Assembly: GCA_022614705.1 (NCBI GenBank)
Contig: JAKEIB010000355.1
Location: 1-7,265 of the forward strand
Length of the DNA stretch: 7,265 nt
From: Planctomycetota bacterium
GTDB taxonomy: Bacteria; Planctomycetota; Planctomycetia; Pirellulales; Lacipirellulaceae
Reading direction: 5' to 3'
The stretch's first letter is position 1; every line of letters starts with the position of its first letter. Shown here in pieces: positions 1 through 6,484 of this stretch. Position numbers and translations under genes: made by a program. The notes beneath the pieces are model-generated. The model worked only from the letters and a program-made list of their open reading frames with translations, did no database searches and was not told where the DNA came from.

Positions 1-2510
1 CCTGGTTCATGCTCATCGAGCCGAACGAGCTGCAGGAGGAGGGCAAGTTCTATCTGGAGCGGATGGATCGGCCGCAGGCGTTTCATTCGGTGCGGCCGAC
101 GCTGGAGGAGATTTACAAGTTTCCATCGGTGACGGCGTCCGGCGTGCCGTCGGGGTCGGTGGAGGCGACGGCGCATCTGGCATTCGAGTCGGTCGAGCGA
201 TTCAGCGGCGAGATTTCGAAGGTTCGCGACGAGCTCGACAAGGTGAGCGAAGGGCACGGGGTATTTATCGTTTGCGAGACGGCTGGGGAAGTCGAGCGGC
301 TCCAAGAGTTGTTCAAGCGGAACGTGGCGGCGGCCGGCTCGGCTGCCGAAGGCGCGACAGGCGAGCCGCCTGTCGCCACGCAATTCGTCGTCGGGCACCT
401 TGAGGCCGGTTTTCGCATTGTGCCGCAACGCGTGGTGTTGGTGAGTGCGGCCGAGTTGTTTCAGCGGCAGGATTTGGCGCGGACCACGCGGCGCCGGCAG
501 GCGCGGGCGATTGATAGTTTTCTTGAGCTTCGCGAAGGCGATTTAGTCGTGCACGTCGCGCACGGCATCGGCCGGTATCGCGGTCTGCGACTGCTGGAGC
601 AGGAGGGCCGGGCCGAGGAGCATTTGGAACTCGATTACCAGGGCGGCACGAAGATTTATGTGCCGAGCGCGAAGATCGAGCTTGTGCAGAAGTACGTTGG
701 CGGCACGCGCGGGCGACCGGTGCTCGCGCACATCGGCGGCAAGGCGTGGGTGCGGCAGAAGGAGGCGGCACAGCGGGCGGTCACTGATCTAGCCGCTGAG
801 ATGATCGAGCTGCAGGCGGCGCGCGACTCGCGGCCGGGGATTGCATTCCCGCCAGACACGGAGTGGCAGCGCGAGTTCGACGCGGCGTTTCCGTACCAGG
901 AAACACCCGACCAGCTCACGGCGATCGACGACATCAAGCGCGACATGCAGGCTGCGCGGCCGATGGACCGGCTGCTGTGCGGCGACGTCGGTTTTGGCAA
1001 AACGGAGCTGGCGATTCGCGCGGCGTTCAAGGCGATCGACGCCGGCTACCAGGTGGCGGTGCTCGTGCCGACGACCGTGCTGGCGGAACAGCATCGCCGC
1101 ACATTCGCCGCGCGCATGTCGGAGTTTCCATTTGAGATCGCGTCGATTTCGCGGTTCAATTCGGCGAAGGCGCAGCGGGAGATTATCGAGGGGGCTTCCT
1201 CGGGCCAGCTCGACATTCTCATCGGCACGCACCGCATCGCATCGCCCGACGTGCGGTTCGCGAATCTGGGTCTATTGATCATCGACGAGGAGCAGCGGTT
1301 CGGCGTCGAGATCAAGGAGCGGCTCAAGGCGCTGCGCTCGACGGTCGACGTGCTGACGATGACGGCGACGCCGATCCCGCGCACGCTGCACATGTCGCTC
1401 CTGGGCGTGCGGGCGATTTCCAACTTGGAAACGCCGCCGGCCGATCGGCTGGCGGTCGAGACGCGGGTGACGCGGTTCACGAGCGAGCTTGTTCGGCACG
1501 CGATCGTGCGCGAGCTGAATCGCGGCGGGCAGATTTATTTCGTACACAATCGGATCAACGACATCCATGGTGTGGTGGAGCGGCTGGCCGAAATCGTGCC
1601 CGAAGCGCGCATCGATATCGGCCATGGACAGATGCCTGAGCATCAGTTGGAAGACGTGATGCTACGGTTCGTGCGCGGCGAGACGGATATTTTATTGTCG
1701 ACGACGATTGTGGAGAGCGGCCTCGATATTCCCAACGCGAACACGATGTTCATTGATGATGCCGACCGCTACGGCCTGGCCGACTTACACCAGCTTCGCG
1801 GGCGAGTAGGGCGGTACAAGCACCGGGCGTATTGCTACTTGTTGGTGGACGAGAACCGACATCTGTCGCCGGAAGCGGCGCGACGGCTGCGCGCGATCGA
1901 GGAGTTCAGCCAGATGGGGGCAGGCTTCGCGCTGGCGATGCGCGATCTGGAGCTTCGCGGCGCCGGCAACATTTTGGGCACGCAGCAAAGCGGACACATC
2001 GCGACCGTGGGCTATGAGATGTACTGCGCGTTATTGGAGCGGGCCGTGCGGCAACTGAAAAAGCTGCCACCGCGGGAGTCGGTCGACGTGAACATCGACC
2101 TGCCGGGCGAGGCGTATTTGCCGCGCAACTACGTGCCCGACATGCGCGCGAAGATCGACCTCTATCGCCGGCTCGCTAGGTTGACGACCGAAGCATCGGT
2201 GGATGATTTCGGCAGCGAGCTATCCGACCGCTTCGGGCCGCTGCCGCCGTTGGTCGAGCACCTGTTGGAGCTAGCACGCCTGCGAATCTGGGCTCATCGC
2301 TGGGGCGTGCGCGAGATTCGCATCGAGAACCAATACATCGTGCTGCACTACACGTCGCGCGAAAAACTGAATCGGTTGCTGACGCGATCCGCCGGCCGGT
2401 TGCGGGTTGCGGATGCTGCTAGCGCGTACCTGCCCTTGGCGAATGGGGACCAATCGACCGCGTTTGACGAAGTGAAATCACTCTTGCGGCCGGACGTGCA
2501 AGCAGCCTAA
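1..2510 (+). CDS. mfd: Transcription-repair coupling factor Mfd (5'-partial)
   Basis: Mfd is a cytoplasmic ATP-driven DNA translocase. It pushes stalled RNA polymerase off damaged DNA and recruits UvrA for nucleotide excision repair. The frame is open from base 3 and the first in-window ATG (base 9) is internal: Trp-Phe codons precede it, and about 835 residues are visible against a usual 1,100-1,200, so the start lies left of the window. Counting from that ATG, residues 1-170 are the end of the UvrB-like module and the linker. The RNA polymerase-interacting domain begins near 175 (LREGDLVVHVAHGIGRYRGL). The helicase core has Walker A GDVGFGKTE (about 325), Walker B DEEQRFG (about 426) and motif III TATPIPRT. 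The translocation (TRG) region, GRVGRYKHRAYCYLL, starts near 598, and the C-terminal regulatory domain follows. No key residue is visibly missing. It ends in TAA, with no obvious terminator before the next gene. Confidence 0.97.
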   Translation, partial: WFMLIEPNELQEEGKFYLERMDRPQAFHSVRPTLEEIYKFPSVTASGVPSGSVEATAHLAFESVERFSGEISKVRDELDKVSEGHGVFIVCETAGEVERLQELFKRNVAAAGSAAEGATGEPPVATQFVVGHLEAGFRIVPQRVVLVSAAELFQRQDLARTTRRRQARAIDSFLELREGDLVVHVAHGIGRYRGLRLLEQEGRAEEHLELDYQGGTKIYVPSAKIELVQKYVGGTRGRPVLAHIGGKAWVRQKEAAQRAVTDLAAEMIELQAARDSRPGIAFPPDTEWQREFDAAFPYQETPDQLTAIDDIKRDMQAARPMDRLLCGDVGFGKTELAIRAAFKAIDAGYQVAVLVPTTVLAEQHRRTFAARMSEFPFEIASISRFNSAKAQREIIEGASSGQLDILIGTHRIASPDVRFANLGLLIIDEEQRFGVEIKERLKALRSTVDVLTMTATPIPRTLHMSLLGVRAISNLETPPADRLAVETRVTRFTSELVRHAIVRELNRGGQIYFVHNRINDIHGVVERLAEIVPEARIDIGHGQMPEHQLEDVMLRFVRGETDILLSTTIVESGLDIPNANTMFIDDADRYGLADLHQLRGRVGRYKHRAYCYLLVDENRHLSPEAARRLRAIEEFSQMGAGFALAMRDLELRGAGNILGTQQSGHIATVGYEMYCALLERAVRQLKKLPPRESVDVNIDLPGEAYLPRNYVPDMRAKIDLYRRLARLTTEASVDDFGSELSDRFGPLPPLVEHLLELARLRIWAHRWGVREIRIENQYIVLHYTSREKLNRLLTRSAGRLRVADAASAYLPLANGDQSTAFDEVKSLLRPDVQAA

Positions 2511-2534
2511 AATTCGCCGCTTGTCGATTGAGGG

Positions 2535-2584
2535 GCTGTCAGCTATCGGTTGCCACGGCGACTCGTAGAGCTGTCGGCTATCGG
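2535..2584. repeat. Pair of 15-bp near-identical direct repeats, 35-bp period
   Basis: GCTGTCAGCTATCGG (2535-2549) and GCTGTCGGCTATCGG (2570-2584) differ at one base. They lie between mfd and the isomerase gene. The repeat overlaps the extreme upstream TTG start that could be proposed for the isomerase, which argues that this stretch is intergenic and that translation starts later. Function unknown; it may be a dispersed intergenic repeat of this genome. Confidence 0.6.
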
Positions 2585-2612
2585 CCAAAAACAGTCTCGG
2601 CAGGCCGCGATC

Positions 2613-3830
2613 GTGCGCACTGTAAGCCCGCTTTTTCTCCTGTTTAGTCTGGCGGTTACGTCGGGTTCGCTCTGCGCGCGTTTATCGGCCCAAGAGTTAT
2701 TTGGCGCACCTCCGACCGAAGTGACGTCTGCGCCGGAGGACTCGCCCGTCGAGCAAACGCCGCCGGCCGAAGTCACGCCGGTTTGGACGGCCGACTCGGC
2801 CAACCTCGAAGGCTGCCAGGTGGTGGCGCGGATCGACAATCAAATCGTGCTGGCCTGCGAGGTGCTGTGGCGAGTGAATCAGATGCTCGAGGCGCACCAA
2901 TCGCGCGTGCCGCCGGAGCAGCGAGTGCCGCCCGAGCAAATTCAAGGCGTTCGCGCGCAGCTCATGAAGCGCGAGGTGGCGTCGCTCGTCGATCGCAAAC
3001 TGTTGTACGACGAATTTCGCCGCAACGTACCGGCGGAGAACTTGCCGCGCGTCGAGCAAAGCTTGCAGCAACCGTTCGAAGAGCGCGAAATGCCGGAATT
3101 GATGAAGCATCTCAAGGTGGACAATCAGCGCGATTTGGAACGTGAGCTGGCCCGACTCGGCTCGTCGCTCGCCGACACGCAGCGAGCGTTCAATGAAAAG
3201 GTGATTGCCAGCGAGTGGATCCGCTCGAAGGTGAAGATTGACGACGAGGTCAGCCCCGATGAGATGTTGACATATTACCGGGCTCACCTATCGACCTACG
3301 AATATCCGACCCAGGCCCGCTGGGAGGAATTGATGGTTCACAAGGATCGATTTGCGAATGAGCGCGAGGCGTACACCGAGCTCACGCGGATGGGCAACGA
3401 AGTGTGGCAGCGCGGCACGCAGGCGCAAATCCTCGGGCCGGCATTTGGCGAAGTCGCTAAATCGAAGTCGGACGGTTTCACCGCGAAGGACGGCGGTTTG
3501 CACGACTGGACCACCAAAGGCGCATTGCAATGCACGGCCATTGACAGCGCGCTGTTCACGCTGCAAGTGGGTCAAATGAGCCCGATTCTGGATAGCGGCC
3601 CCGCGTTTCACATCGTCCGCGTGCTGGAAAGGGGGGAAGCGGGTCGCAAACCGTTCACCGAAGTGCAGGGCGAGATTCGCGAAGCGCTTAAGGAAGAACG
3701 GATGCGGGCCGGGATGGAGAAGTATCTTACGAAGCTCCGCCAGGACGCCCGCATCTGGACGGCGTTCACCGGCAACGTTTCGGCGGAAGTCCTACTTGGT
3801 AAAAAGCCCGATGACACGCAGCGGAAGTAG
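2613..3830 (+). CDS. Exported SurA/PpiC-type peptidyl-prolyl cis-trans isomerase
   Basis: A parvulin-family foldase predicted to act outside the cytoplasmic membrane, isomerising X-Pro bonds and chaperoning secreted or outer-membrane proteins. I chose the GTG at 2613 because it places a signal peptide at the N-terminus: one Arg, a hydrophobic core of roughly residues 4-20, and probable cleavage after ARLSA (residue 26). A Pro/Thr/Glu-rich linker follows (about 32-58), then a SurA-N-like helical chaperone domain (about 70-225, opening VVARIDNQIVL), then a parvulin domain (about 231-345) containing DGGLHDW and the AFHIVRVLE strand, and a charged C-terminal helix. At 405 residues the length is normal for this family. 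The frame stays open upstream to a TTG at 2550, but that extension crosses a repeat and would bury the signal peptide behind 21 residues. Neither start has a convincing Shine-Dalgarno site. The gene follows mfd on the same strand by about 100 bp, so co-transcription is likely. The client proteins are not evident. Confidence 0.88.
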   Translation: MRTVSPLFLLFSLAVTSGSLCARLSAQELFGAPPTEVTSAPEDSPVEQTPPAEVTPVWTADSANLEGCQVVARIDNQIVLACEVLWRVNQMLEAHQSRVPPEQRVPPEQIQGVRAQLMKREVASLVDRKLLYDEFRRNVPAENLPRVEQSLQQPFEEREMPELMKHLKVDNQRDLERELARLGSSLADTQRAFNEKVIASEWIRSKVKIDDEVSPDEMLTYYRAHLSTYEYPTQARWEELMVHKDRFANEREAYTELTRMGNEVWQRGTQAQILGPAFGEVAKSKSDGFTAKDGGLHDWTTKGALQCTAIDSALFTLQVGQMSPILDSGPAFHIVRVLERGEAGRKPFTEVQGEIREALKEERMRAGMEKYLTKLRQDARIWTAFTGNVSAEVLLGKKPDDTQRK

Positions 3831-3849
3831 CTTCCAAGCTGCAGGCTTA

Positions 3850-3863
3850 CCCGCCGCGGCGGG
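3850..3863. repeat. Perfect 14-bp GC palindrome, possible terminator stem after the isomerase gene
   Basis: CCCGCCGCGGCGGG reads identically on both strands and lies 20 bp after the isomerase stop codon. As RNA it could form a 5-bp stem with a 4-base loop. No T-run follows on either strand, so a classical intrinsic terminator is not shown; it may simply be part of a dispersed palindromic element. Confidence 0.35.
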
Positions 3864-3974
3864 AAAGCATGCCACCCATCACTTCACAGCTGACAGGCCG
3901 CCAGCGTGTGGCTATCCATCGAGGCCATTTGGGATCGCAGTCGAGTTGAGCAACTAGCGCGCGGCTCATGTGAG

Positions 3975-4004
3975 CTTCCAGGTAGCGAATTTGCCTGGCG
4001 GAAG
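3975..4004. repeat. Imperfect stem-loop
   Basis: CTTCC (3975-3979) can pair with GGAAG (4000-4004), or alternatively CCAGG (3978-3982) with CCTGG (3994-3998). The two pairings compete, so at most one short hairpin would form. It sits 20 bp before a stronger hairpin. Function unknown; chance is possible. Confidence 0.35.
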
Positions 4005-4024
4005 TTATGCGGTTCTAATATCGA

Positions 4025-4067
4025 CTCTTGGAGTGGCGAGAATTTGACGCACGTCGCGCTCCAAGAG
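4025..4067. repeat. Nested 9-bp + 4-bp inverted repeat (strong hairpin)
   Basis: CTCTTGGAG (4025-4033) is the exact reverse complement of CTCCAAGAG (4059-4067). Nested inside, GCGA (4036-4039) pairs with TCGC (4054-4057) across a small internal loop, leaving a 14-base apical loop. No T-run follows, so it is not a classical terminator. It could be part of a structured transcript, a protein-binding dyad or the trace of a mobile element. Confidence 0.5.
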
Positions 4068-4097
4068 AAGATGATTCTTGATTATGGTTATCTGAGT

Positions 4098-4127
4098 GGC
4101 ACGCCCTGAGTCTTCGAAGGGCGTGCC
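4098..4127. repeat. 10-bp perfect inverted repeat (GGCACGCCCT / AGGGCGTGCC)
   Basis: The arms are 4098-4107 and 4118-4127 with a 10-base loop, followed at once by the palindrome TTGTCGACAA (4128-4137) and a short T-run at 4138-4141. It resembles the dispersed GGCRYGCC palindromes scattered between genes in Planctomycete-like genomes. A related imperfect stem follows at 4149-4159 with 4172-4181. A terminator or transcript-stabilising role is possible but not demonstrated. Confidence 0.55.
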
Positions 4128-4521
4128 TTGTCGACAATTTTCGGCGCGGGCCACGCCCGTCGCAGAACCTCCGGGCATGCCACCCACCGCCAGAGAGCAG
4201 CAGGGGATATGGCCACGTATCGGTTCAAGCTCGCGCGGACCGACCCGGGCGCGGAAAAGCACTTCGCCGGCATGGTCGAACGCTGTCGCGAATACGGCTT
4301 CGACCTGGTGAACAGCCGCGTCGAAGTCAGCCCCAGCTCCCACTACCACATGGGCGGCATCAAGATCGACGTCAACTGCCACACGAACATCGACGGCCTG
4401 TTCGCCGGCGGCGAAGACGCAGGCGGCGTCCACGGCGCAAACCGCCTCGGCGGCAACGGCGTCGCCGACTCCATCGTCTTCGGCGCCCGCGCCGGCGACA
4501 CCATGGCCGACTACATCGCCC

Positions 4522-4535
4522 GACACCCGACACCA
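4522..4535. repeat. Two heptamers GACACCC-GACACCA at the first frame break
   Basis: Two tandem 7-mers lie exactly where the homologous reading frame of the flavoprotein remnant moves from frame 3 to frame 1. Removing one 7-mer would join the two frames, because 7 is 1 modulo 3. The same unit recurs at 4738-4765. Confidence 0.55.
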
Positions 4536-4737
4536 CCCAAAAGCGCAGGTGCAGGAGATTTGCTCGCGGTGGATGCAGCCGTTAGAGCGCCCCACCGGCG
4601 AAAACCCCTTCCACCTCCGCGCCCGCCTCGAACGCATCATGTGGACCAAAGTCGGCGTGGTCCGCAACGGCCCGGACATGCAGCCCGCCCTCCCCGAAAT
4701 CCAAGAAATCCGCGCAAGAACAAAAGACGCCTCCTCC

Positions 4738-4765
4738 GACACCTGACACCTGACACCCGACACCT
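4738..4765. repeat. Four tandem GACACCY heptamers at the second frame break
   Basis: The units are GACACCT, GACACCT, GACACCC and GACACCT. They lie where the flavoprotein reading switches back from frame 1 to frame 3. The first unit supplies the TGA that closes frame 1 at 4746. Loss of two units (14 bp, 2 modulo 3) would restore continuity. Such units may also be dispersed between genes in the host genome. Confidence 0.65.
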
Positions 4766-5118
4766 GCTTTCCTCCCCCATCTACAACGCCCCCTGGAACG
4801 AGGCGATTGACACCGAAAACCTGTTCCTCATCGCCGAGATGCTCACGCGCAGCGCGCTCGCCCGCGAAGAGTCCCGCGGCGCCCACTACCGCAGCGACTT
4901 CCCAGCCCAGGACATCCGCTGGCTAAAAAACATCTGCATGAAGGTCCTAGCGGGCGGCGATTTTGAGATGACGTTCACGCCAGTGAACTTCACCCACCTA
5001 ACGCCGGAAGAATTAAAGGACAAGCGCGAGCGCGCCGGCCTGAAAACGCTCCCCGCCATCGACGACGAATGAGCCAGACGCATTTCCGACTCCCGGCTCC
5101 GTGCTCCCCGCTATCCAC

Positions 5119-5157
5119 GCCGGCCTAAAAACCTTGCCCGTCATCGACGACGAATGA
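5119..5157 (+). pseudogene. Second copy of the flavoprotein 3' end (last 12 codons plus stop)
   Basis: The 39 bp encode AGLKTLPVIDDE and a TGA, matching the terminal AGLKTLPAIDDE of the flavoprotein remnant that ends 47 bp upstream and of the third copy ending at 6721. It differs from the first copy at 5 of 39 bases and from the third at 7 of 39, with mostly synonymous changes and one Ala-to-Val change. The 46 bp just upstream show no further homology to the gene. It cannot be a gene alone. It is either a relic of an earlier duplication or insertion event at this gene end, or a recombination scar. Confidence 0.75.
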
Positions 5158-5184
5158 GGCACTTGCGACACAGCGACGCGTGCG

Positions 5185-5595
5185 CTAGCCCGGCATGCCC
5201 GTCTGTAGGCGGTAGACCATGTCCCAAAGGCGGTCGATTTCGCCGCGTTCGATAAGTTCCATTGGCTTGAGTCCACCAAATGCTTCGTTCGGCGCTAGGA
5301 ACCACGGGCCAATGGCACTTGGCTCGACGACTTCGCTCAGTGCCTCGTAGAGTCGCGCTACTTCCGCGTAAGGGCGCTGCAACTTGGCAACATCGGTTTG
5401 ATCTCGCTCGGCCGCAGCAATGGCGCGGACCGAGACATTCACGAGACGGCCAAAGACTTCTCGCGTCATGTTAAGCCGTTCGCGAAGCTCCAGTTTGGGC
5501 TCCCGATTAACTTTCACCACGCGCACGATCTGAATCGCACCCGACGGCAAGTTTCGGCGGCCACTCTTTTTTCGCGATTGCGTCTTTGTCGGCAC
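5185..5595 (-). CDS. xre: Xre/MbcA/ParS-type antitoxin of a RES-Xre module
   Basis: This 136-residue protein is the predicted antitoxin of the RES toxin encoded upstream on the same strand. A basic N-terminus (residues 1-15, rich in Lys/Arg) leads to a helix-turn-helix-like segment (about 34-64, LRERLNMTREVFGRLVNVS). The C-terminal toxin-binding domain (DUF2384, about 94-133) carries GPWFLAPNEAFGGLKPMELI and ends RLQTG. In known RES-Xre pairs this domain occludes the toxin active site, and the DNA-binding half represses the operon. It starts at a GTG with a good AGGAG (plus-strand CTCCT, 5604-5608) eight bases upstream. The usual order is antitoxin first; here it lies 164 bp downstream of the toxin gene, with its own candidate promoter and a palindromic insert in between. 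Family assignment is firm; binding to this particular toxin is inferred from adjacency. Confidence 0.88.
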   Translation of the reverse strand: MPTKTQSRKKSGRRNLPSGAIQIVRVVKVNREPKLELRERLNMTREVFGRLVNVSVRAIAAAERDQTDVAKLQRPYAEVARLYEALSEVVEPSAIGPWFLAPNEAFGGLKPMELIERGEIDRLWDMVYRLQTGMPG

Positions 5596-5624
5596 GGAGA
5601 AAGCTCCTATTCGTCAAAACCGAC

Positions 5625-5675
5625 GGGGACTGTCCCAATTTTTTCGAGTCCGCGAGGAAAAATGGGACTGTCCCG
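5625..5675. repeat. Two GGGACTGTCCC palindromes in inverted arrangement (REP/REPIN-like)
   Basis: GGGACTGTCCC occurs at 5626-5636, followed by AATTTTTTC, and at 5664-5674, preceded by GAGGAAAAAT. Because the A/T runs face each other, the whole is an inverted repeat with arms of about 17-20 bp around CGAGTCCGCG. Each core is itself a near-perfect palindrome. This matches the form of paired REP elements mobilised by RAYT transposases; no such transposase is in the window. It sits in the untranslated leader between res and xre, where it could affect transcription or mRNA stability of the antitoxin. Confidence 0.7.
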
Positions 5676-5709
5676 TTATCCGCGGAGGTTTTGAAACTGC
5701 TTCTATCCA

Positions 5710-5738
5710 ATCCTATCGGCTAGCGAGCATAAAAGCAA
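5710..5738 (-). promoter_or_regulatory. Candidate promoter for the antitoxin gene
   Basis: On the minus strand TTGCTT (plus 5733-5738) and TAGGAT (plus 5710-5715) are 17 bp apart, a fair sigma70-type -35/-10 pair, about 115 bp before the antitoxin start. It would allow xre to be expressed independently of res. Prediction by eye only; Planctomycete promoters often deviate from this consensus. Confidence 0.3.
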
Positions 5739-5760
5739 GCATAAAAACATGCAAAAATGC
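5727..5760. repeat. AT-rich short repeats just after the RES stop
   Basis: GCATAAAA occurs at 5727-5734 and 5739-5746 (12-bp period), followed by ATGC at 5749-5752 and 5757-5760. The stretch is far more AT-rich than its surroundings and overlaps the -35 of the candidate antitoxin promoter, so it could be part of a promoter or an operator. Confidence 0.4.
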
Positions 5761-6368
5761 TATCTTCGACCAGCCGGGTGAGGCGGCAAGTCATCCTTGC
5801 CGATTATGTCAATTCTGCTGCCAGGTCGAAGATTCTTGGGAAATACAACCAAGTTTATCCCGCCAGGTCGATCGCGCGCGGACGGCGCCAGCAACCCCTC
5901 GAAACCTGCTTCATAAGCGCCCCGGCCGATTGCTTGCGTCCACGATTCGTCGCTCTCCTGCTGGATTGCGAGCCAGTCTTCATCCACCAGCTCGGCAACC
6001 GTGAAACCGATCGCGCGACAGATGTTCTTGTCGGTCAGGTCTAGCACGCTCTGCAAGCTGACCTCTGCTCCACAAAACGCACGAGGCCGAACCGCCGATG
6101 CGGAAAACCCGAACCGAAGCAATTCTTGGTACGCCTCACGCACCGCAGTGATGACCGACTGTGATGCGTATACGGCTTTGATTCCGCGGGGATTCCAACG
6201 GCCGCCGCGCACCGCAGCCCCGTCGCCAGAAAAGATGCCCTTCGCATTCGCATGCCGAATACCTACCGAACGCATTACGGTGCCTTGGAAAGGAATAGCG
6301 CGCTGTTCGCACGCCGCAATCGCGTCGAATAGCTCTCGCACGCCTGGTTCAGCTTCTTTTCCGGCCAT
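5760..6368 (-). CDS. res: RES-domain toxin of a RES-Xre toxin-antitoxin module
   Basis: RES toxins have an ADP-ribosyltransferase-like fold and deplete NAD+ (the MbcT and ParT families), arresting growth when free of antitoxin. The 202-residue protein carries the three name-giving positions: Arg in GGRWNPRG (R57; R33 in MRSVG may also contribute), Glu in AVREAYQE (E78) and Ser in LLAPSARD (S163). Tyr67 of VYAS is the conserved strand residue between them. The C-terminal INLVVFPKNL strand also fits the family. I start at the ATG at 6368, because AGGAG lies nine bases before it; the open frame continues to a TTG at 6440 but without a better site. All key residues are present, so it appears functional. 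The gene precedes its antitoxin in transcription, the reverse of the common order, and the pair is bracketed by copies of a flavoprotein 3' end. Confidence 0.88.
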   Translation of the reverse strand: MAGKEAEPGVRELFDAIAACEQRAIPFQGTVMRSVGIRHANAKGIFSGDGAAVRGGRWNPRGIKAVYASQSVITAVREAYQELLRFGFSASAVRPRAFCGAEVSLQSVLDLTDKNICRAIGFTVAELVDEDWLAIQQESDESWTQAIGRGAYEAGFEGLLAPSARDRPGGINLVVFPKNLRPGSRIDIIGKDDLPPHPAGRR

Positions 6369-6377
6369 CGAAGCAAT

Positions 6378-6382
6378 CTCCT
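6378..6382 (-). promoter_or_regulatory. Ribosome-binding site that fixes the RES start
   Basis: AGGAG on the minus strand (plus CTCCT), nine bases before the ATG at 6368. This supports the 202-residue form over the 226-residue TTG extension. Confidence 0.6.
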
Positions 6383-6411
6383 GACGCTTGTCCACAGTTG
6401 CGTCGATGGCA

Positions 6412-6440
6412 ATTGTGCATTCCCCATTGGCGGGGCACAA
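6412..6440 (-). promoter_or_regulatory. Dyad overlapping a possible res promoter
   Basis: TTGTG (6413-6417) and CACAA (6436-6440) are inverted, with CCCC (6422-6425) and GGGG (6432-6435) nested inside. On the minus strand the outer arms coincide with a weak -35 (TTGTGC) and a -10 (CACAAT) at 17-bp spacing, about 45 bp before the RES start codon. A symmetric site over the promoter is the expected form of an Xre autorepression operator, but this is inference from position and symmetry only. Confidence 0.3.
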
Positions 6441-6484
6441 TAAGTCCAGATTGGTTGTCTGATGGATCGCCGCATCGACGTAGT

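Larger units (their letters stand above)
3831..4208. other. Gene-free interval rich in inverted repeats
   Basis: This 378-bp stretch between the isomerase gene and the flavoprotein remnant holds no protein I can recognise. A GTG-started frame at 3906-4109 (67 codons) has no recognisable motif and no ribosome-binding site, so I do not call it. The interval contains a 14-bp palindrome (3850-3863), stem-loops at 3975-4004, 4025-4067 and 4098-4127, a 10-bp palindrome TTGTCGACAA (4128-4137) and an imperfect stem at 4149-4181. GCATGCCACCCA occurs at both 3867-3878 and 4175-4186. The missing N-terminal half of the flavoprotein is not present here. Confidence 0.65.
4209..5072 (+). pseudogene. Succinate dehydrogenase/fumarate reductase-type flavoprotein, C-terminal half, two frame breaks
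   Basis: The protein belongs to the FAD_binding_2/succinate dehydrogenase-fumarate reductase flavoprotein family, which transfers electrons through covalent or tightly bound FAD at the membrane. Visible blocks are SSHYHMGG, then DGLFAGGEDAGGVHGANR and LGGNGVADSIVFGARAG (4341-4497, the conserved substrate/FAD-contact end of the domain). The helical C-terminal domain follows: PLERPTGENPF with MWTKVGVVRNG, and SALAREESRGAHYRSDFP near 4850-4905. The N-terminal dinucleotide-binding fold (GxGxxG, about 350 residues) is absent. The homologous reading runs in frame 3 to about 4520, in frame 1 from about 4531 to 4737, and in frame 3 again from about 4785 to the TGA. Both switches coincide with GACACCY heptamers. 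Frame 3 stays open throughout, so a gene finder may call one 288-residue protein, but its middle (about residues 110-190) is off-frame Pro/Arg-rich sequence. I treat it as a decayed fragment; assembly error is an alternative for the breaks. Confidence 0.8.

Noticed and set aside
789..1480. Several overlapping open frames on both strands within mfd
   Set aside because: Arg/Ala-rich shadow frames of a GC-rich gene; the Mfd helicase motifs occupy the real frame continuously.
2550..2612. Upstream TTG start extending the isomerase by 21 residues
   Set aside because: The stretch contains a 15-bp intergenic-type direct repeat and would bury the signal peptide. It is kept only as an alternative.
3906..4109. 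A 67-codon GTG-started frame in the gap after the isomerase gene
   Set aside because: It has no ribosome-binding site or recognisable motif, and its end runs into the dispersed inverted repeat at 4098-4127.
4738..4765. Tandem repeat considered as a CRISPR or iteron array
   Set aside because: The units are 7 bp with no spacers and sit inside a coding remnant; neither CRISPR nor origin architecture is present.
4005..4886. Long minus-strand open frame (293 codons) opposite the flavoprotein remnant
   Set aside because: It is the reverse of a GC-rich coding sequence, shows Ala/Gly/Val-rich composition and no family motif. The plus strand has clear homology over the same bases.
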